A model generated the notes under the pieces. The model did not search any database, had not been told where the DNA came from, and saw nothing but the letters and a program-made list of their open reading frames with translations. Made by a program: the position numbers and the translations under genes. From assembly GCA_037957365.1 (NCBI GenBank), contig JARHVA010004089.1:596001-660000 (forward strand): 64,000 bases of DNA, written 5' to 3'. Within the stretch, counting starts at the first letter, position 1. Each line of letters starts with the position of its first letter. Below, piece after piece: positions 58,171-64,000 of the stretch. This stretch comes from Torreya grandis (taxonomy: Eukaryota > Streptophyta > Pinopsida > Cupressales > Taxaceae).

Positions 58171-58390
58171 TAAATTAAAATTATCCAAGTAAAATATCAA
58201 TGGAAGAAATATGGACCTCAAGATAAAAGACATAAATCTCAATAAAAACTAGTGTGTCTAGTGTGTATAATGAGAGATTAGAGAGCTTAATAAATAGATC
58301 TAGAAGGAAAGAGGAGTTACAGAACCTTTTTATGTGTGTAAAATATTTCTAATCCCCATAAGGTGATGGGTATGTGTGTGACAAGTGTGG
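58171..58390. repeat. Dispersed repeat part B, right half
   Basis: It continues the alignment with 50520-50750 from AAATTAAAATTATCCAAGTA to GTGTGTGACAAGTGTG. It leads into repeat part C at 58440, so parts B and C are adjacent in this copy. Confidence 0.8.
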
Positions 58391-58439
58391 AGGAATTTAT
58401 GCTTGACCTAAAAAGCCCCTATTTTGAGTATTTTTTATA

Positions 58440-59125
58440 TACTAATACTTTGAAGAGGGATCAAACTCCATGCAGTTATCATATGTTATAATGGTGTGTG
58501 TGAAAGACTAGTACACAATACTAAATATTGGTGCAATTTTAGTGTGATTAGATGCTTCAAAATTGACCTATGACCTTGGATGTGCATTTAGATTTATTTC
58601 AAGACTACTATGATTGTGTAGAATCTGAATTGGGAAAATTAGGTGTTTTACTCTCAATGTGTAGTTAGATATTTTAGTTTCTTTCAATCATATTAGCCTC
58701 TAGTGGATCATGGCTTGAAAATGTGGCTTTATAATTATCATTTTAGAATTAATTTAGATGGGTCTTGTTAAATGTGTGGGATGACCCATTTGGAAAATTT
58801 TAATTTGAGAAAATGGTCATGATTTGGGGGAAGTGACTAGTATAATTATATAGTACTAGGGAGTGGGATAATCCAAATAGGGTGGCCTTGTCCAAAGAAC
58901 AAAGACAGTTAAACTAGAATTGTGGATTAGTTTGAAAGTGAGCTAATACTACTTAGAATTTTATATAGAGATATTTATAATTAATATTTTTTTTAATATG
59001 TTATATTTATCCATATGAAATCTAAGGAAGGGCAGTCAAAGATCGTGGAATAGACATGATATAAGTGTTTATAAAGAGTGGTCACAAATGCATTGTTTAT
59101 CAATAAATGTTAATTTAAGTGTCTA
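58440..59125. repeat. Dispersed repeat part C, uninterrupted copy (empty site)
   Basis: It aligns with 3371-3697 plus 9843-10205. The site where element A is inserted in the other copy reads GTGTGGGATGACCC here, with one copy of GGATG (58779-58783). This fixes the ends and target duplication of element A. Confidence 0.88.
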
Positions 59126-59930
59126 CATATATCTAGTTATTTTTACACATATTGCTTTTTATGTATTTTTACACATATTTTCAAATACATTTATTATTTT
59201 TATCAAAAATAGGGTAAAACATATTGATGAACATGTACATTTATTTTGAGTATTATTTTATTTTTATTTTTATTTTAGAGTTTGAGCTAAATTTATGATT
59301 TCTAGACACTAAAGAGAAATTCTCTTCGAGCTCAGGGCTTTCAAATTCTTGATTCTAATTGCACAAAAATCTTTGTTTTTCAAATTTTAATTAATTTATT
59401 TTGCCTTCTTTATTTTTTAAGAAACTACATTTTGTCAGTTTTAAAACTCATAGAAGTTGTTGTTTTAGGAAAACCAATCTTCATTTTTACTAGAGTCATT
59501 GTGTGAAATGTATTTTTCCAAAATTCAATCCATTAGACAACATTATATATTGATTTTATTTTCCATGTACCTCATAGTACATCATAAATACCTAGGGTTT
59601 TGTCTTTAAGTCATAGAAAACCTTCAACCTTTTGTTCTTATAATACATCAGTACACAGTTAGCCCTAAAAATTTACTCTCAACTTAATGTAGAGATAGGA
59701 TAATGTGACTATGGGATAGTATAATAATTCATAGTTAGTGACTTTTGGGTTGTGTTCATTATTTATTATTGAGATTAGTATATCTAAGATCCTATAAAGA
59801 AAACACACCTTGACTAGTTACACCCCTACTCCTTGTTGTAAATTTCAAAGTTTAAAATTTAAATTATGATAATAATAATAATAATAAATGCATTTTGCCT
59901 AAATATTTTGAAGTTCACTATTAAATTCTA
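59126..59930. other. Non-coding stretch
   Basis: AT-rich with an ATTTTTATTTTTATTTT run near 59255 and an AATAAT run near 59870. No gene recognised. Confidence 0.5.
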
Positions 59931-60289
59931 TGTTAATTTTTGAATTATTATTGTATTTATTATAAATGTGTATTAATAAAATCTAAATATCATAAAAAGG
60001 TTAAAATACATAATGTACAATATCAAGCCTTCTTTAATACATATTATTTCAATATCCAATTCAAGGTCTTGCTTATCACCACCATGCACCAAAGGGTGTG
60101 TATGACTCAGTTTGTTCCTATTTATACTATATATTAAGCTTATCTCATCCACTATCTTGTTCTTATTATTCACCCTCAACCTATATTAGACTCTAATGTC
60201 CATGTTGTCAACACTATATGAGAATGGGTACCTCACGCACCACATCATAATTAAAGTGGTCAACATATTCCTCCTCAAACCCCTCCACC

Positions 60290-60900
60290 TCCTAAAAGGT
60301 AAGTAAATAAATCTAAGGTTTATGATATAATTGATCAAATAAGGAATACCATTGATAAAACTTCTATTTTGGATCTATTAAAAATATATATACTTTACGA
60401 AGATATCTTATTTGATGTTTTATGCAATACAACTCTCCCTAGTTGTACACAACCAATATCAATTAATTCTATCATGAATACAATCAAATATGTCAATAAG
60501 GTCATCACTTTTAATAATGAATACTTACCTCCTAAACACATCATAGATCCAAATATTTCACTATTCATTCAAGCACATATACATGGAAATATAATCAAGC
60601 ATGTGTTAGTCAATAAGGATTCAAGGGTGAATATTTATATCTCTACTATCTCACAACAATCAGGTGTCGATATGAATATAATTCAAAAATTAGAATATAA
60701 TATCAATGTATTTGATAATAATCCTCATCACACACTTGGAGCTATCACATCATATTTATTAGTAGGTCCTAAAATAGTGCCTATATTTTTTAAAGTCATT
60801 CCCTTTTAGTTATGCCATAATTTACTTTTGGAGAGACCTTAGATTTATGCCATATAATTTATACCTTATACATTCCAGATATGTATCAAATTTATACATG
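60290..60900 (+). pseudogene. Remnant E: gypsy protease region 1
   Basis: 60320-60809 reads VYDIIDQIRNTIDKTSILDL, then YLPPKHI, LFIQAHIHGN, HVLVNKDSRVNIY and HHTLGAITSYLLVGPKIVP. This is the linker and retropepsin order seen in element C (35430-35930). The active site D-x-G reads Asn-Lys-Asp, so it is dead. Past 60809 another frame gives LLLERP-stop-IYAI, the LLGRPW block. Confidence 0.7.
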
Positions 60901-61950
60901 ATAGATACAAATATACTCTTGTAGTAGTGATACCCCTTTCAAATATTTTAAAGTGACCCAATCATAATTTGAGGATCATTCTATTATGCTACATATGACC
61001 AATCACACTTGATCAAATGCATATATATAGTAGAGGTGATTCAATTAAAAAACATGAAAAAGAACCAATAATAAGAATTCAATAATATACACATATAATA
61101 TTACTAATTATTTTAAAATAAGAGAGTAAAATTTTATATCTCCCTCTTTTGGTTAATTTTGAAGATCCTAATTTCATAGTTATAGATTTTTATAATAGTG
61201 ATGATAATGATATGCAAAACCCAACAAATGATAAGTTACAAACTCTAAATTCTAATCCTATCAATCAAGAATAATATTTATCTCATAATCTATTCACACC
61301 TATGGGAATTGATGCATATCGATATGATTCATATATAGTAAAATGGGATAATTCAAAAACTAATATAAAGACATAATATTCCAAGGACAAAATAAAATAT
61401 ATAGTTCAAGATAATCAACATAATCTAAGTGTCAATACTTTTTACAATACTAATTCACAACAATAATAAGAAAAAACTCAAGATTTATGTTTAATAAAAA
61501 CATCACTTGAAGATAATATTACACATACTTTCAAGTTTCATAAGATAATAGTTAATGTCACATCACGTTAGGAACAAGTAGAAGCCAAATAAAAGAAGTA
61601 AATTGAATAATAATATTTAAAAATGGAACAATGTAAACATGATAGGTTATTAAAAGAATTGATAAAAAATTATCAATTACGAGCTAAAAAATATGAACAA
61701 GAAAAGTTGTAAAGAGAACATGATGCAGAAGAAAGGTTGCATAAAGAACAAGTACAAAGGTAACAAATTGAAAAGGAGAAGTTCCTACATGAGCAAGCAC
61801 AAAAGGAAAAGTTACAAAACAAACTCAAACTAAGAATGATAATATCTTTAAAAAAGGGTTTCTTACAAAGGACATTGAAAATAAAAACACACAAAATAAG
61901 GCTAATATGGTTCCAAAAGAGGTAGCTAAAAAAATTCATCATATTTAGAG
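60901..61950 (+). pseudogene. Remnant E: linker and coiled-coil segment
   Basis: Broken plus-strand frames. 61620-61900 is Gln/Lys/Glu-rich (KYEQEKL, REHDAEERLHKEQVQR, EKEKFLHEQAQKEKL), a coiled coil with stops at TAA and TAG. The minus-strand frame 61673-61942 is its Cys/Ser-rich shadow. Position between two protease-like parts is odd. Confidence 0.45.
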
Positions 61951-61954
61951 CCTT

Positions 61955-62330
61955 TGATTATTAGTATTCACATTAATGACAAAAAATGTACCAAGGTCAA
62001 GATTGTCTCTTTTCATGAGGCCAATATATGTAGCATGACACTTCTTCAATATCTAGGGTATGACAAACAACATTTGGGTAATGTTATGGGCATCAATGTT
62101 GTATTGGATCCATTGATCTACCAATAACATTAGGATCAAAAATAAGTTCTATTATATTTTACATTGACCTTACCTTGGATCAATGTAATTTAAAATTTGT
62201 AAATTCATGGATGAGATAAATGGGGACAACAATGGGTAAATATTGTGACATCATCACATTTGAGCATGATTTTTTAATGGATATAATCTCAAGAGTGGAT
62301 GAATCCATCAAATAAGAGTAGACAAACAAA
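61955..62330 (+). pseudogene. Remnant E: protease-like region 2
   Basis: It reads ISIHINDKKCTKVKIVSFHE, then NICSMTLLQYLGYD, LGNVMGINVVLDP and, in a shifted frame, IDLPITLGSKISSIIFYIDL, NSWMR, CDIITFEHDFLMDII. The layout is again that of a retropepsin with its ILGxxW tail. The active site Asp region (V-S-F-H) is lost. It is either a second protease copy or part of another gypsy fragment joined here. Confidence 0.5.
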
Positions 62331-64000
62331 AATAATTTTTCATTTATCATTAAAATAAAGACAATAAATATAATCACAATAAAAGCACATGATATGACAC
62401 ATTTAGAAAAGAAAAAGACATTAAAACATTCAATAACACAATAGTGTGTATTTGTATATACATATACAAATAAGGATCATAATGATATTTCATAATTGTA
62501 GAACCAAAAAGATGATTATGATTATGTATAAGACTTGTAAAACACTCCTAACAACATAGGACCTACATAATGGCATCCCATCCTAATTAGATGCTTAACA
62601 CAAAATGTAGATAGTGTTTACATATGTTATGCAAGCACCCCATGGGAATGTCTTATGGACCAAGTCATCGGTTAAGCTTCCATACTTTTGTTTTAATGAA
62701 TTTTGGATTTATAATTGAAATAACCCTAATTTTGATAAATTTAATAGAATAACTCAAACTATTACAAATGACAATTTAAAAATCATGATGAAATAAAATG
62801 ATTGAATTCAATAAGGTAAGGATGATTGAAATAAATATAACTATGAAAATTAAATACAAACTTAGTTTTTATTGTTTGATGGTTAACTATGTTGACTAAT
62901 AGAGAGTGGGAATGGGAAAATAATGATTGTATCTGAAGATTCTCAAAAGTTAGATTTGAGACTATGCAAAAATAAAAACAATAGATAAAGACAAGACCAC
63001 CTCCCACTATTGTTTATGTTTTTACACAAAATTGAAAATTTGGGCATGATCATTTTGATAGATAGATTTAGGTTTTATGTGTTGATTTAACCTTTACAAG
63101 GGCAATAAATACCTATAAATAGATTTTGAAAGGTTGAAACCCTAATAGGTTTTACAATGATTGAAATGATTTCAAATTAAAAAATGGGGAGTTTAATTGG
63201 GCTAAGCTAACCCAATTTTCCCCACATGATTGAATGTTACCTTTATATAAAATAATCCAAAGAGGGAAATCAAGCTCACATACTTCTCACACCTAGGGTG
63301 CTTTGTGCAATTATGCTTATTTGAATATATGAATGTATCTAGAATCAGCTTGAATACTTGATCATGTTTTAATTAAGTTTAAATAAAATACATTTGTGAC
63401 ATGACCTATGACTATTTGAGATGCTTAGAATTTTAATTGGGAAGAATAGGGAGATTTTGATTAGTGTGAAATAATGTAAACATGATTCTATATTTAAATT
63501 TATAGATGAAGTAATAAGTGACTTGAGTGTGCCTTTATAGTAATTTAAAATGGGTAACCACATGTTAGGAAACCTAAAAACATGAAAGATAAGCTGTGGG
63601 GTTAATTTTAAATTTTGACTATTGGTAAGAAAAAGATAGTAGTGTCCCATAGGGATAGGAATGCTTCCTAGTATTATCCCCATTGTATGTTTTACCCTAG
63701 GGATAAGTGATAATTTTTGGATCTGGGTTTGTTTATATATAAGCTTAATGCATTTTTAGTAATTAAAACATTTATGTATGCAATTGATGATAATTTGAAA
63801 TAACAATAGGTATTCACATGTACTTAGGATAGAGTGAAGTGGTAAAATAGGTAATAATTAAGTACTCAAGTTAATAAAATATAAAATTGGATAAGATCGA
63901 CATGATCAAGTATTCATGACTAGATTTAGGTTACTACATTTACCTCCCCTTTAGTCTAAAAATGAAATTGATAGATTAAAGGAAAAACATACCTTAATGT
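62331..64000. other. Non-coding stretch to the window end
   Basis: AT-rich, no gene or repeat partner recognised. Frames at 62783-63007 and 63369-63683 (minus) show no family resemblance. The TTTGTATATACATATACAAA palindrome at about 62451-62470 is the only local structure noted. Confidence 0.5.

Noticed and set aside
61673..61942. Minus-strand Cys/Ser/Phe-rich frame
   Set aside because: It is the complement of a Lys/Glu/Gln coiled-coil stretch, which explains its composition.

Overview
The window is 64 kb of nuclear intergenic DNA from a plant. It is AT-rich and built almost entirely of nested and decayed retroelements. I see no intact cellular gene, tRNA, rRNA or CRISPR array. The plant calls rest on Copia and Ty3/gypsy polyproteins of plant type, Tat-type elements with a second archaeal-type RNase H, and a plant mobile domain (PMD) gene carried by one element. 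The density of old, heavily mutated elements suggests a large genome, possibly a gymnosperm, but the species is an inference I cannot prove from the sequence.

Layout. (1) 1-3697: non-coding, with a few old duplications. (2) 3698-9842: a Copia element (element A) with 1-kb LTRs, PBS and PPT. Its gag-pol is broken by many stops and has lost catalytic residues. It sits inside an old repeat whose uninterrupted copy lies at 58440-59125, so the empty target site is visible in the same window. (3) About 13.2-24.45 kb: an old gypsy gag on the minus strand (D), split by a 9.5-kb minus-strand gypsy element (B, 14461-23946). B has an unusual domain order, with the archaeal-type RNase H before the reverse transcriptase. 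(4) 25297-49645: an inverted-repeat structure. Each arm is a unique outer end followed by an array of roughly 200-bp tandem repeats, with 8 units on the left and 5 on the right in opposite orientation. A 1158-bp solo LTR with a perfect TSD lies in the left array. A 17.5-kb Tat-like gypsy element (C, 29453-46927) occupies the centre. (5) 49.6-59.1 kb: repeat remnants, a decayed minus-strand gag with zinc knuckles, and a 2.86-kb probable solo LTR that again has a matching empty site elsewhere in the window. (6) 59.9-62.3 kb: a decayed plus-strand gypsy remnant (E) with two protease-like segments. (7) 62.3-64 kb: nothing recognised.

Element C is the youngest (LTRs differ by roughly 2-3% by eye) and the richest. 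It carries gag, protease, RT, two RNase H domains and integrase in sense. A 5.3-kb 3' region holds an antisense PMD pseudogene. Clusters of a CpG-rich palindrome, CCGACGTCGG, occur in its LTRs, leader and the region upstream of the antisense gene. A good splice donor and acceptor pair lies within its LTR. Nearly all its premature stops can be explained by single C-to-T changes in Gln or Arg codons (or G-to-A in Trp), as expected from deamination of methylated cytosine. Relative order by LTR divergence and nesting: D is older than B (about 8-13%), B than A (about 4-5%), and A than C.
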